Below are positions 37,298 through 47,612 of a stretch of 47,621 nucleotides of DNA, in pieces. Position 1 is the first letter of the stretch; each line of letters begins with the position of its first letter. Source of the stretch: Mitosporidium daphniae. Its lineage: Eukaryota; Microsporidia. Made by a program: the position numbers and the translations under genes. The notes below the pieces were generated by a model. It searched no databases. It saw only the letters and a program-made list of their open reading frames with translations, and had not been told where the DNA came from. The stretch is from assembly GCF_000760515.2 (NCBI RefSeq), contig NW_013546567.1, positions 1 through 47,621 of the forward strand, given 5' to 3'.

Positions 37298-38200
37298 ATG
37301 ACTTCCACCACAAACTCGATTGCAGTAAAGGAAATGGCCATGCTTCCGCTTAACGCAGATGGCCGGCTTTATCATCTTGGTCTGAAGCGTGGAGAACTGG
37401 CCCCACGCATACTTACTGTTGGCGACTACGGGCGCGCAGAGCGCATTGCAAAGGAGTCGTTAAAGAACATTGTTTTCCAGCACACTTCCGACCGCGGATT
37501 TTCAACATGGACAGGCTATTTTGATGGCGAGCTTGTCTCCATTGTGTCCATTGGGATGGGATTACCTATGATGGACTTCATGCTGCGCGAAGCACGAACG
37601 ATAGTCGACGGTCCGATGGCTGTAATCAGATTCGGTACATGTGGCTCATTAAATGCTGAGGATGAAATCGGCTCCATTTGTGTGTCCACGGCTTCCTGTC
37701 TTGTCTCCCGAAATCCAAATTATTTCATTGCAAAGCGTTCATCGGCCTCCTCAAAGACCACCACGCCATATGCCGTATCTGAGCTGGAACAGTCAGACAC
37801 TTCGCTTACCAGCCTTTTACTTTCCTCGCTTTCGGAGGAGAAAGAGGTTGTTGCTGTCTCTGGAATCAATGCCACCGCTGATTCATTCTACTCTTCGCAA
37901 GGACGGCGTGTGGGGGATCCCGCCTCGAACACATTGTATTTTGTGGATGAAAACGAGGAACTCATCGATTCTCTGACCCGCTCCACTCACCCTGTACGGA
38001 CGCTGGAAATGGAAACCTTCCAGCTTCTTCACTTGGCAAACTGCGCATCGACAACCAAAATCCATGCAACTGCCATGGTAATGATTGTAGCAAATCGCCC
38101 AAAGAATCTCTTTGCATTCTCCGACGAGCGCAAGGAGCTTTTGGAGCGTATCGCAGGCCGTTGCGCTTTACAAGCCCTCTCTAAACAATCCCTTCTTTAA
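37298..38200 (+). CDS. UPP: Uridine phosphorylase-like (PNP/UDP family)
   Basis: Single exon, 300 aa. Key blocks: 'RILTVGDYGRAERIAKES' (phosphate-binding Gly-Asp), 'GMGLPMMDFMLREAR', 'IRFGTCGSLN' (Arg and Thr of the phosphate site), and 'TLEMETFQLLHLA' (Glu-Met-Glu ribose-binding motif). A Ser/Thr-rich insert occurs near residue 150. The enzyme splits uridine to uracil and ribose-1-phosphate. With the ENT transporter at 14736-16010 it would allow use of imported pyrimidine nucleosides. Distinguishing uridine from other nucleosides needs structural comparison. Confidence 0.9.
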   Translation: MTSTTNSIAVKEMAMLPLNADGRLYHLGLKRGELAPRILTVGDYGRAERIAKESLKNIVFQHTSDRGFSTWTGYFDGELVSIVSIGMGLPMMDFMLREARTIVDGPMAVIRFGTCGSLNAEDEIGSICVSTASCLVSRNPNYFIAKRSSASSKTTTPYAVSELEQSDTSLTSLLLSSLSEEKEVVAVSGINATADSFYSSQGRRVGDPASNTLYFVDENEELIDSLTRSTHPVRTLEMETFQLLHLANCASTTKIHATAMVMIVANRPKNLFAFSDERKELLERIAGRCALQALSKQSLL

Positions 38201-38289
38201 TAAAATTTTAAAGGCGCCAGTCCTGAAGCAGTGTTGCCTGCTAACAGACCATGTGGGGGTGTGAAGGTCTTTTGGATAGTTTATTAGCG

Positions 38290-39593
38290 TTAGACGCGGG
38301 TAGCAGGCCGGACAAGCGGTTCTCCATAGCTCTTGGTGGTCTCATCTGGCGAAGAGGCGCCTAGCGGCACCGGAGCTTTTGCAGCTTCGCCACGTGTAGT
38401 ACGTGGTGGAGAATCTCCATCTCTCATCGCTTGAATCTCAGATGCGGTCAGAAAGCGGCCTCCAGGGCCCCGCGGCCGCCGCATGGCATGCTTGTGGCGT
38501 GATTCGTGCATGTACGGTTTCTAAAGGAAAGAAACCGAGTCCAAACCTTTGTTCTTTTAAGCTTGGCAACCTGCGCTTCGAAGCGTGTGCGCGCATCGCG
38601 ACGCTTGAGGATGCGATGATACTGCTTTGCATTGACATAGAGTGGTTCATCCTCCAGCATTTCTAGGTTTCGATAGAAGGATGAGGCTGCGGCTGCGGCT
38701 GCCGAATTCATTGCCATCGCGGGTGATGAATTCGGCAGCGAAGAGAAGGCTGGGCCCTGGGCGTTCTAAAATTAACATATACGCGAATACAGAGCCCATC
38801 ATTGCGTGGTTTTGAATGGCCATGCCATGATGTTGGTGATGGTGCATCGGGCGTGCATTTCCATAAAGTTGTTGATGCTGTGCATGGTGTGACTGGGAAG
38901 CGGCACTCATGCCGCTGGGTGCTGCTGGGCTTCCGCCATATGTGGGTCCATGGTGCTGTTGATTAGCCATGAGTCCATGGGGATTGTGTTCCTGGGACTG
39001 TCCAGAGGGCACCCCGAAAGGTGCTCCTCCGTTTGCCGAAACAGAAGATGTCTGTGAAGATGAGAATGTAGGGCCCGAAGAGGGGTACTGTCCCGTGGGA
39101 ATAGATTGCTGGAATTGGCTTGTCGATTGGACCGCCATCATCATTTCTGATTTGTTGGGCTGTTGGATATGGGTGACATGGCCGCCCATGCCCTCCTCCT
39201 CTTGCTGGTTCATCATCATGAGAAGCATAAGTTTGGCGGATGGCGATGCACTCGAATTTTTCTTGATATTGTGACTATGGTTTCCATCAGCGCCGGTACT
39301 GTCGCCATTCCTATTATCACCACAATCTAAGGGTTAGCAAGCTGATATTGCTGATGGTGAAAATGATAACAAAAGTGATCCCAAAATAATGTGTTGATGA
39401 TGTATTTTGTGGGATGTCAATCTCTCGATCATCACCAAGTGGCTGGTTACCAACCTGAAAACGAGGCAGCCGCCCGTTTGCGTGGGGCAGCCATTTCAAG
39501 CGCCCTCGCACTGGAAGTCTTTTCAGGGTGTATGGTCGCATTGTTGGCGTCGATTGTGGACATGTCATCTGCGGAAGTGCTAGCACGAATCAT
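38290..39593 (-). CDS. HAP2: CCAAT-binding factor subunit NF-YA/Hap2
   Basis: Exons 39593-39455, 39326-38791, 38765-38547 and 38520-38290; 374 aa. The DNA-binding core is split by a 26-nt intron (GTTTGG donor): '[20 protein letters not shown]' then '[20 protein letters not shown]', both diagnostic. The N-terminus is Gln/His/Ser/Met-rich, typical of its activation region. Intron 1 is 128 nt, unusually long here, with a classical TGCTAAC branch site seven bases before CCTTAG. The NF-Y trimer (YA, YB, YC) binds CCAAT boxes and in fungi drives respiratory genes. Opposite-strand frames over exon 1 are shadows. Confidence 0.94.
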
Positions 39594-39702
39594 GGCTATT
39601 GGCCAAATGTATCCAATCAAAATCAAATCCCTTGCGTTTTCTATTGCTGCATTTTTCGGCTGTGTTTAGGGTTACATTTGAGCGATATTTGCATTAATTA
39701 CT

Positions 39703-39935
39703 TTAATTGGTGACGTATACATTTATGGTGATGGCAGTTTCGATCATATTGGAGACATTAAAAGCAAACCACTGCATGAAAAATGCTTTTAATTTGATTT
39801 TTCCCGCATTTGAAGTGTCGCTTTTGAAAACAGACGTTTTAAAATGCTCCGAACGCGTTTGAATGCCACCAGACCATAGTACAACCGAATTTGTGTAAAT
39901 TTGAAATAATCGGGTGTGCCATTTTTCGGGGCCAT
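39703..39935 (-). CDS. Possible small spliced protein (60 aa)
   Basis: Exons 39935-39836 and 39785-39703 with a 50-nt intron (GTCTGT...AAAAG). The start MAPKNGTPDYFKFTQIRLYY and the end 'FAFNVSNMIETAITINVYVT' read like protein and the total is a whole number of codons. Unspliced, the frame stops after 48 residues. The GTCTGT donor is weak. No family recognised. It is the only content seen in the 432 bp between NF-YA and glycerol kinase. Confidence 0.3.
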
Positions 39936-40025
39936 CAACCCTAGACCGGTCCGAAATTAGCAATTGATGCATATATCAAAGTTGGTGGCAAGGAGGGGCG
40001 TAACTACACCTTTTTTAATTTCAAG

Positions 40026-41810
40026 ATGTCAATTTCCGTGCCCGTTCGCATGGTTGGCACCATTGACCAGGGTACGTCCTCCACCCGGTTTATCCTGTTT
40101 GATCGAGACACCCTGCAGGTGGTGCATCGGCAGCGGTCATCTGTCTCGCTTAAATCACGAGCACCACAGCAAGGCTGGGCCGAGTTCTGCCCGCGACAAA
40201 TAATATCTTCTGTAATGGACGCCATGGAAACTGCCTGTGCTCATCTTGCCCCTGAAAATACCGTTGAAGGTTAGGGCAGTAGCTTGCTTTCGCCCTAGCG
40301 ATTGGAATTGTCAACCAACGGGAGTCCGTTTTGGCCTGGGACCGAGGCAGTGGCGAGCCTTTGACACCAGCGATTTGTATGCATGCCCTTTCTAATATCA
40401 AGTGTGGTACGACAATCGTACTGCTGACCTCGTCTCAAAGTTCCGTGAAAAGGAGCTTGGAGCGACCACAACAGTGCAGAGCCTGACGGGACTGCCTGTT
40501 TCAACGTACTTTTCTGCAGTGAAGATCAAATGGCTGCTGGAAAACGAGCCTTATGCCTCGAAAATACGCCAGGCGTTAGAAACGTCAAATCTCCGGATAG
40601 GAACTATTGATACATGGATTCTTGATGTATGGACTCGTTTTGATTGTAGAGGATCACCGGGGGAAAGTCTTACTTTACCGATATTACCAATGCTGCGAGA
40701 ACGAGTCTGATGAACATTCACACGGGCATGTGGGATGCGGCTCTTTTTGAGTTTTTTGAACTGGGTCCCTCGCTCCTCAGTGCAATGCCAGAGATTCGGT
40801 CAAATTGCGACCCGCTTTTTGGAAACACAGCGATCTTTAAGAAAGGTTCTTTGCTCGACGGTGTTCCAATTACGGCAATGCTGGGAGATCAGCACGCTTC
40901 ATTGCTTGGTCACCATTGCCTTCGCCCTGGTGAAGCAAAAGCAACGTTTGGCACTGGGTGCTTCCTCATGATGAACACGGGCGCTGAGTTGGTTTTCTCA
41001 CCAGGGCTTGTGACTACCATTGCTTTCCAATTGGGAAAAAATGCTCCGGTTGTTCATGCAGTGGAGGGCTCCATTGCAATGGCCAGCCGCCTTATGAGTT
41101 GGCTGCAGGAAACGCTTCACATCCCCCCGTCGAGCGATGGCTCGATGGAAATTGGTATGCCCCTCAACCTTTTTTCTGTTGTTCCATAGCTTTTATTGGC
41201 ATTTATTGATCCGGATTATTTCGATTGCGACACCTTTTACGCTTTTGCTTATTTTAGATAGCTTTCTATGTCAGGTAGCAGATGCAGGCGGTGTTTCATT
41301 CCTCTCTTCATTGACAGGAATTTATTCACCAGTGTGGAGGAGCGATTTGAAGGGATCAATTCACGGCCTCACGTTGGAGACAAAACCGGAACATATTTGC
41401 AGAGCCGCTGTGGAGTCCATCGCCTTCCAGACGAAAATGGTATGCATCATCTTTGCATTTTGTAGATCATCGATGAAATGACACATTGCTCTGTGAGTGG
41501 GGCAACTTCAGCGGGGCTTTCCGTAGATGGCGGTCTCTCACTCTCAAATGTTCTATGCCAAATTGAAGCTGATGTCCTGTCTCGCCCAATATTTAGGCCT
41601 GCAGAACAGGAGCTTTCTGCCCTTGGTGGTGCCGTTGCTGCCCTTATCGGTGCCAATAGTGACACCATGGATCACATGTTAAACAAGCTGCATGGGTGCG
41701 ACGCAATGAAAAATGCCGACAGCTTCAGCCCGAACACGGCACAGAGAAATCTGGACGCCTTTGAAAGGTGGAAAACATTGCTGGAAAGGGAGCTCTTCCA
41801 GCATCATTGA
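40026..41810 (+). CDS. GUT1: Glycerol kinase
   Basis: Exons 40026-40269, 40299-40376, 40403-40626, 40650-41154, 41258-41439 and 41466-41810; 525 aa. Introns are 29, 26, 23, 103 and 26 nt. FGGY-kinase motifs in order: 'GTIDQGTSSTRFILFD' (phosphate 1), 'IGIVNQRES', 'LWYDNRTADL', 'IGTIDTWIL', 'DITNAARTSLMNI', 'MLGDQHASLLG', 'GTGCFLMMNTG', 'VEGSI', 'LTGIYSPVWRSDLKG', 'LSVDGGLSLSN'. It phosphorylates glycerol to glycerol-3-phosphate. Each intron border was fixed by these motifs. Length fits the family. Confidence 0.96.
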
Positions 41811-41911
41811 GAATCTGAAATAAATTTTAAATTGTCTCAAGGTTAAGCCAATAGGATCATCTTTTGCATCATGAAAACGGATCCTTCATCAATCTATACC
41901 TAACCCTGAGC

Positions 41912-42389
41912 ATGGAAAGATCCGGGATGCCATCGTCATCCTCGTCATCCTCTTCTTCTTCGTCGTCATCGTTTATTATTTCTGTCGGCATGGAGTCTGA
42001 AAGCCGCCCCATTTCAACGATTGAGGTATGATGAAAAGCTCATTCCCAGGTGGAAGGTGATCTTTCTCAGCTACATTCGCTGATCCAATCGAACATTGCA
42101 AAAGTCACAGCACGCGGCGAAGACATGGACCAGCTAAAAACTCAAGCCAGTATTTCTTTTTGTTTATCCGTGTAGATGACTTGTTGGAGCAGACTCAACA
42201 GTTTAAGAAAAGCGCCGATGACACGGAGGTGTACATTAGGAAAAAGGCATACTCGTCCATGTTCACTACGTCACTTTGGGTGGTCTTTGTGGTGATGTTT
42301 GTGTTCGGTATGAAGATCTTTTGTGACTGAACATAGCTCTTATTGTATTTACGATGAAGTCCGGGCTCTGGAAGGTGGCGCTCCTTTAG
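41912..42389 (+). CDS. R-SNARE (synaptobrevin/VAMP-like)
   Basis: Exons 41912-42025, 42050-42149, 42176-42307 and 42337-42389, introns 24, 26 and 29 nt; 132 aa. A Ser-rich N-terminus is followed by the SNARE motif 'LSQLHSLIQSNIAKVTARGE' with the zero-layer Arg, 'DMDQLKTQANDLLEQTQQFK', and a C-terminal anchor 'SLWVVFVVMFVFALIVF'. The last intron is optional: unspliced RNA ends a few residues later in the other direction (MKIFCD). The short N-terminus is like classic synaptobrevin. It converges with SLU7, 19 bp apart. Confidence 0.85.
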
Positions 42390-42408
42390 ATTCTTTCAAA
42401 GGCCAGGC

Positions 42409-43482
42409 CTAGCGGTTTGCACATGCTGAATTCCGATCCAAGGACTTGCAACAGGCATAGCCCCAAGAACCGTCGTTCCAAAACGACCCCCACGCAGACG
42501 AATGTGTTGCATAAGACCTGTTCTCGTCCGTAGGAATTGGAACAAATGGCTTGGAATCCTCTGTAGAAGCACTGGCAGCTGGTTCGCTATCGATTTCCAC
42601 AGAGCCTTGATTCTTTGCGTTGACAGCTGTCTTTTTGTAGCGTTCAAATTCAAGGGCCACCTGTGTAGGCGATGTCTGCGGGAGAAGCGTCGATTTGCGA
42701 TTTGGGTCCCAGCAGAATAGATCAAGTTCGGTTGGCAACTGTGACAGATCCGAAAACGACGCACGTACCCATCTTTCTTGTATCGGCCCTCCGGACTCGG
42801 GTGCTCTAAGAGAGCGTGTCTTGGGATCATAAATGGCTTCTTTGGAAACATTTTTTTGCAAGTATTTTGCCGTATCTTCGCGGATTCGAAGGTTTCTCAC
42901 GGTCATTCTAGACTTGGATTCGAAATCAAGCTTTTGGTTTACAATTGTGTCGACCTCCTGCTCCATAGAAGCATCTTTGGAGACAAATCGAGACAGTAGA
43001 CCTTCGTATAGGGGCTCAACGTGCTCCTTGAAAGTGGTAGACTCAAAATTCTTCCAGTTGTCGCGCTTTTCATCGTAATTTGATAAAAGCTTGATTCCTG
43101 GAAGCACCGGTGGATTCTCATCTTTGGGGATCGATGGTATCTCGTCAGGACCAATATCTTGGCCGCTCCATTTCGCACCGATCTTTCGAGGTCTCTCCAG
43201 ACAATCACGACGTGCATGCGTTGCCGAACCGCAATTTTCACACGCGCCTTTTCTGTATTTTGTCGAATGGATGATGGAAATTTGATGCTTTTTTGGAAGC
43301 AATTGGGTGACAAGAATCGACTTTTGGTGGGCAAGGTTTTCAGCCTCGTTTCCAGTATACCCTAAAGTAAAATGGAATCATATACATGGTGCTTTGGATA
43401 TGTACTTTGGAATGTACGGATTTACAGCCGCATCCTGCTTGCTGTCATCTTCGTGTGATTGAGATGCGGAACGTTCCTGCAT
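42409..43482 (-). CDS. SLU7: Pre-mRNA splicing factor Slu7
   Basis: Exons 43482-43386 and 43361-42409; 349 aa; 24-nt intron (GTATAT...TTTAG) joins 'NPYIPKYISKAPW' to 'YTGNEAENLAHQKS'. Then the zinc knuckle 'KYRKGACENCGSATHARRDC' with 'LERPRKIGAKWSG', 'YDPKTRSLR', and the C-terminal 'HSSAWGSFWNDGSWGYACC'. Slu7 acts in the second step of splicing, where it helps choose the 3' splice site. Its presence next to FAM32A-like in this window underlines an active second-step machinery in an organism with minute introns. Confidence 0.96.
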
Positions 43483-43648
43483 TTAAATGACGCCGATAAA
43501 AATTTTAATTTAAATTTAAAGCGTCACCACCGGTACGCTATCAATTGGCCAAATGTGGCTGGGTGACCGACCAATTTCACCTTCACCACAGCCTGATGAC
43601 AAAAAAATCTGTTCACACATGTCGATATAAAAAGAACTCGAATTTTAT

Positions 43649-44194
43649 TTATCTTTTACTGTTTGCGCGATTTTTCGCTTGAATTCTGCGGGCTTTTCCT
43701 GGCCGTTGTTTTTTGGTATTTTTCCTAGCCAGCGGCGATTTCGGAAGATACCGCTTCCTTCTTTGAGCCTGCTCGTCGTTGTCAGAGTCTGCTACATGTA
43801 CGCCAAAGTCATCTTCTTCCGCATCCTGATCGAGTGGAGAAAGTTGGGAGCGGTTTTTCTTTGAGGTTGTTCGCTGTTTTAGCGTTTCTTTTTGGACCTG
43901 CGCTGATATTTTCTTTAAAGTTCGTTGTTTCCGCGCCTCGACGCGCGCAATTCTATCTGAATTTATAGCATTTGCTTTAGCTTGAAGGCGATTCATATGC
44001 TCTTTGCTCTTCAGCATCATGTCTGCAGATTCGAGTGTTTCTTTGGATGGAGGAAATGTGCAAACATTGGCCATACACAGCAACGCCTGCTTTGCACATT
44101 GATAGAAGAATGTTTCTCTTTGCAGATCATCATTATGATCGGGGATGCTACTAGCACACGTATCAACAACGCAATGAAGGAACGTAAAGCTCAT
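43649..44194 (-). CDS. EBP2: rRNA-processing protein Ebp2 (short form)
   Basis: Single exon, 181 aa. Conserved blocks: 'RETFFYQCAKQALLCM', 'ESADMMLKSKEHMNRLQAKA', 'RIARVEARKQRTLKKISAQV' and a very basic end ('ARKNTKKQRPGKARRIQAKN'), corresponding to the conserved C-terminal half of Ebp2. The long acidic N-terminus of yeast Ebp2 is absent. Ebp2 acts in the nucleolus in early 60S assembly. The start ATG at 44194 is followed closely upstream by an AT-rich repeat of AAATTAAAAT type. Confidence 0.88.
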   Translation of the reverse strand: MSFTFLHCVVDTCASSIPDHNDDLQRETFFYQCAKQALLCMANVCTFPPSKETLESADMMLKSKEHMNRLQAKANAINSDRIARVEARKQRTLKKISAQVQKETLKQRTTSKKNRSQLSPLDQDAEEDDFGVHVADSDNDEQAQRRKRYLPKSPLARKNTKKQRPGKARRIQAKNRANSKR

Positions 44195-44632
44195 TGCCAG
44201 TTTAAAAAATTAAAATAAATTAAAATAAATTAAACCAACTTTTGGTTGAAATATGCTGCAACCTTCCCCTAACCCTACTTGAACGTTCCCACCTTGAGGG
44301 GGAGGGGGAGGGAGGCTGACACAATGAAAAGACGCTTTTTGACACCAAGAAATACATGCTCGGTGTTAATGAAGATTTGAACTCTATGTTTCGAGGAAAA
44401 CATAAGTTCTCAATTCGCGCCGAATCTGAGCTTGACGCTACAAAGGGGGCGTTGAGGGGTTCGGAAACATCCCAAGTTCCAAAAGGAGTGTGAACATGTC
44501 CATTTGGGCGGCGAATTTGGTGAAAAACTTTGTTTTTGCCCTTTTGTGCAAGTTTGGTTTGAAGCGCCTGATCCTGCGGCGTTGTAGAGATTATCAAATG
44601 GGGCGCTTTCGCTTTGAAGCAAACGTGCTAAA
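44195..44632. other. 438-bp region with competing short frames
   Basis: Between the Ebp2 start and the p24 start. A minus-strand frame (44597-44220, ends at a TAA cluster), a plus-strand frame whose usable part 'MLGVNEDLNSMFRGKHKFS' begins at 44356 and ends at 44493, and a third plus frame (44496-44669) overlap. None is clearly conserved. A G-rich run (about 44296-44314) and an AAATTAAAAT tandem array (about 44211-44233) are present. Confidence 0.4.
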
Positions 44633-45304
44633 ATGGCAGAGCTTGAGATAAAATTTAATTTTATTGAAATGTTGATGGCATTGATTTCTCTCATCAGCCT
44701 AATGGTTTCGCCGTTCCTGGTCTCCGGTGAGGCGCTTACATATCGTCTTGGCCCGTATGAGGCTGCTTGCTTTTATCAGGCCATTGACGACATTGTCGAT
44801 AAACGTCTATTTTTTTACTTTGCCGTCCAGAAGGCAGGAACTGCCGGCGACTCGATAGAGGCTCGCGTCACGAATCCATCCGGGGTTCTAATTTGGCAAT
44901 CCGTGGATGTGTTTGGAGACCAATCATTTGAAGGGCTGGAGTTGGGCGAATACAAGCTTTGCTTTGACAATAAGGGGTCCTTTTCATCAAAAACGATCGA
45001 TTTTGATATAACAGTCTCTGTCGAGGACGAGTGGACACGGCCAACGGCAACGCCGTTTTCGTCTCCAAGAAGCTCGGCATTGGAGCAATCACTCACCAAC
45101 TTGGGCGTCGAGCTGCGAACGCTTCGCTCTTACCAGAGATATTTTAAGCAAAGAGACTCCCGAAACATGTTCACCGTCCAAGGCACGCTGTCCCTTATTA
45201 AATGGATGACCATCCTACAAATCCTCTCCAGCGTCGCAGCAGCTGCATTCCAGAGCCGTCTTTTGGATTCAATGTTTGCAGCCAGCCATGCCGTGCGTGT
45301 TTAG
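44633..45304 (+). CDS. p24/EMP24/TMED family cargo receptor
   Basis: Single exon, 223 aa. A hydrophobic signal (MLMALISLISLMVSPFLVSG, probably starting at the second Met, 44669) is followed by a GOLD domain: 'EACFYQ'-like 'AACFYQAIDDI', 'FFYFAVQKAG', 'GEYKLCFDNKGS' with the two conserved cysteines. A coiled coil ('LTNLGVELRTLRSYQRYFKQ') and a C-terminal membrane span follow. p24 proteins cycle between ER and Golgi in COPII/COPI vesicles. A short cytosolic tail is present without an obvious KK or FF signal. Confidence 0.9.
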   Translation: MAELEIKFNFIEMLMALISLISLMVSPFLVSGEALTYRLGPYEAACFYQAIDDIVDKRLFFYFAVQKAGTAGDSIEARVTNPSGVLIWQSVDVFGDQSFEGLELGEYKLCFDNKGSFSSKTIDFDITVSVEDEWTRPTATPFSSPRSSALEQSLTNLGVELRTLRSYQRYFKQRDSRNMFTVQGTLSLIKWMTILQILSSVAAAAFQSRLLDSMFAASHAVRV

Positions 45305-45476
45305 CTAAACATAAACGTGTTATATATGTAATACACATGCTGAGATGATCTTTTATTTTGCCAATTAGAGTCAAATGGATGCGCCAAAGCCGACTTGAAT
45401 ATTGCGTGTCGAAAATTTCATCCGCCGGGACATGCAATTCAAAATTACATGGCAAGAAACGCGCAGCTTTAGTGGG

Positions 45477-46485
45477 CTAAAGGGCCTGAGCGGAAATCCC
45501 CATAATACAATCATTTCCTTGGGTGAGCCCACCAAAAACATAACCGTTGGCGCGGTCTGCAGCCCGCAATATACGCAACATTGAATCTTTATCTTCCACA
45601 GCAACCAGCATATGGTGGAGGTATGGCATATCTTCGACCAGTTCCTCCAACAAATACCAAAGCCTGTGTTGGGATTTTCGAGTCGTAGTTTTACGCATAA
45701 CATTTGATTCTATAAAACAATCAGGGGCCTTTGAATCGGCAGCATTAATTTCTGTCGATGTGCCCGAATCAGGACCGAAATCGGGATCGAAATCGTTGCA
45801 AATTTTATCCAGCCCTGGATCCTCTCGCTCGAGGGCAAGATTCTCCTTTTCTGATGGGGTCAACAAATCTGTCTTTGAAAAAGCATTAATAAAAGGCAGC
45901 TCTATTGATGCCATTGCAGTCAGACAAAGAAGTTTCGAAGAAACTAGCCGCTCTTTGGTGAAGATCGCGGTGGTGGCATCGACAAGGCAAATTGCCACTA
46001 GCCGAAATTGAAGGCTTTTTTCAAGCAACAATATTAGCTGGAAAAGGTAAGGCTCGTTGGTTATAAGCTCAGCTTGCCCTGGAAAATCAAATATAAAATA
46101 GGGGACTTCGCCATCTTCTTCTACATCCTTCTCATTTTGGGTAATGATGCTTTTGAGTCGCGAAAGGAACCAGGTACAATTGGGCGGAGCAACAAGCATT
46201 CGCATTGCCTCAACAAGCGCTAAGGATCAAAAGACTAAAAATACCTGCATTTGGGCCGATCGAAAGCCTACCCATCAAATCCCATTGCGAACAAATTTCA
46301 GTCACATCTACCGCCGGCGTGTATCTTGCAGGGGCATCTTCTACCGGAGGGAACATCATGCTTCCAGGGTCTAGATTTATCACATGACACTTTCTTCCTA
46401 GGGACTGGAGAAGCTGCTGCATGCCCGTGCAAAAGGTCGACTTTCCAGCGCCGGCGGGTCCGATCACTATTTGTCCAAATGGCAT
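45477..46485 (-). CDS. GPN2: GPN-loop GTPase 2
   Basis: Exons 46485-46245 and 46219-45477; 327 aa; 25-nt intron (GTATTT...CTTAG) lies directly after the GPN loop. Motifs: 'MPFGQIVIGPAGAGKST' (P-loop), 'VINLDP', 'SIGPNA' (GPN loop), 'FIFDFPGQAEL' (G3), 'NAFSKTDLL' (G4-like), and the C-terminal 'DKDSMLRILRAADRANGYVF', as in GPN2. An Asp/Glu/Ser-rich insert lies near residue 220. GPN proteins help assemble and import RNA polymerases II and III. Confidence 0.93.
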
Positions 46486-46617
46486 GTTGAAAGAAGGACC
46501 GTCGCCGTTTAATGTCAAATAAAGCTCTCCAAACCCTCAAATTTTAATTTACCAATCAAGCAGGCTTACGACGAGTTAAATTTCCAGACAATTTATTGGA
46601 ATTTCGCCGTGTAACAT

Positions 46618-47612
46618 ATGGTACACATATCACTTGCTGGAGCGATTGCCTCATCCATCGCAGCATTTGTTCTCCAGCCGCTAGACGTTATCAAAACCCG
46701 GCTTCAAGAGTCTCCCTCTTCATCGATAGCATCTTCCGTTAAAAAAGGCCATTTGTGGCGAGGATTACGTATTCTGCTACATTTCTTTCTTAGTTCCTAC
46801 TCTTCTACGAAACGCACCTGGATCTGCATCGTATTTTGTGGTTCTTGAGTTTTGTCAGGTGAGCGCTCGGGCTTTAGCCGGGGGTGCTCCAACATCATTG
46901 ACGAAAATTCTCGTCGATAGAGAAGAAAAACTCAGCAATGCTGCTAGGTTTTCTTGTGGTGCATTCTCGCGGTCTTTTGTTGGCTTCATTTTTATGCCCG
47001 TATCGGTAATAAAGACCCGTCTAGAGGTAAATATGGCCAGGCTCCTTTCGTAGAGTGCCGAGTTTATTTCTGAAAAGCTCCTCAATTCTTGCAAAACCCT
47101 CTTTCGGCAGCGTGGTATTAAAGGTACAGTGAATCCTTTAACATTTAAGGTTAGATCTTGCTCCTAATTTTATAAAGGGTTTTTCGCTGGAACAATGCCC
47201 ACCGTCATTAGGGACGCTCCATATGCGGGGATTTATTTTGCCGTATATGAGTCCTGTAAGGATACTCTATTTAAAGGCAAAAAGGGCATCTTTGAATCAG
47301 CTCTTTCCGGTGTGTCTCCATTGGATTTATCTCGCTAGGATTGATAGCTTCTGGATTTGCGTCTGTCATTACACATCCTTTTGATGTGCTCAAAACTAGA
47401 ATGCAGTTGCAACCAACTTTGGGGATAAAAGAGGCACTCTTGCAATCAACAGTATTGATTGTCTTGGCTATTTTTAGGGACATCAAAATTTCCTTAAAAT
47501 CATGTATTCCGGATTTGGCCCTCGGGTTGTCAAAAAGGGGCTCAATGCAGCGATCGTGTGGTCCCTGTATGAACATCTGGCAGATTTAAATCACGTTACT
47601 GGTGTCAGGTAA
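46618..47612 (+). CDS. HEM25: Mitochondrial carrier, SLC25A38/Hem25-like (glycine for haem)
   Basis: Exons 46618-46768, 46794-47026, 47054-47123, 47178-47309, 47339-47451 and 47478-47612; 277 aa; introns 25, 27, 54, 29 and 26 nt. Three mitochondrial carrier repeats, each with the PxD/PxS...K motif: 'LQPLDVIKTRLQ', 'MPVSVIKTRLE' and 'THPFDVLKTRMQ', plus 'GTMPTVIRDAPYAGIYF' and the end 'GLNAAIVWSLYEHL'. The middle repeat has Ser instead of Asp, as in SLC25A38. The carrier supplies glycine for haem synthesis (family knowledge). The gene ends nine bases before the window edge. Confidence 0.93.

Noticed and set aside
39327-39454. GTGATGA (box C-like) in the 128-nt first intron of NF-YA, suggesting a second intronic snoRNA
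   Set aside because: No CTGA box D and no terminal stem were found on the sense strand; only the intron length is unusual.
39391-39669. Alanine-rich 92-codon frame on the plus strand
   Set aside because: It overlaps exon 1 and intron 1 of NF-YA; the minus-strand frame continues into the conserved gene, the plus frame has no family features.
44220-44597. 125-codon minus-strand frame between Ebp2 and p24
   Set aside because: Overlapped by two plus-strand frames of similar quality and without recognisable domain; left as an ambiguous region rather than a gene.
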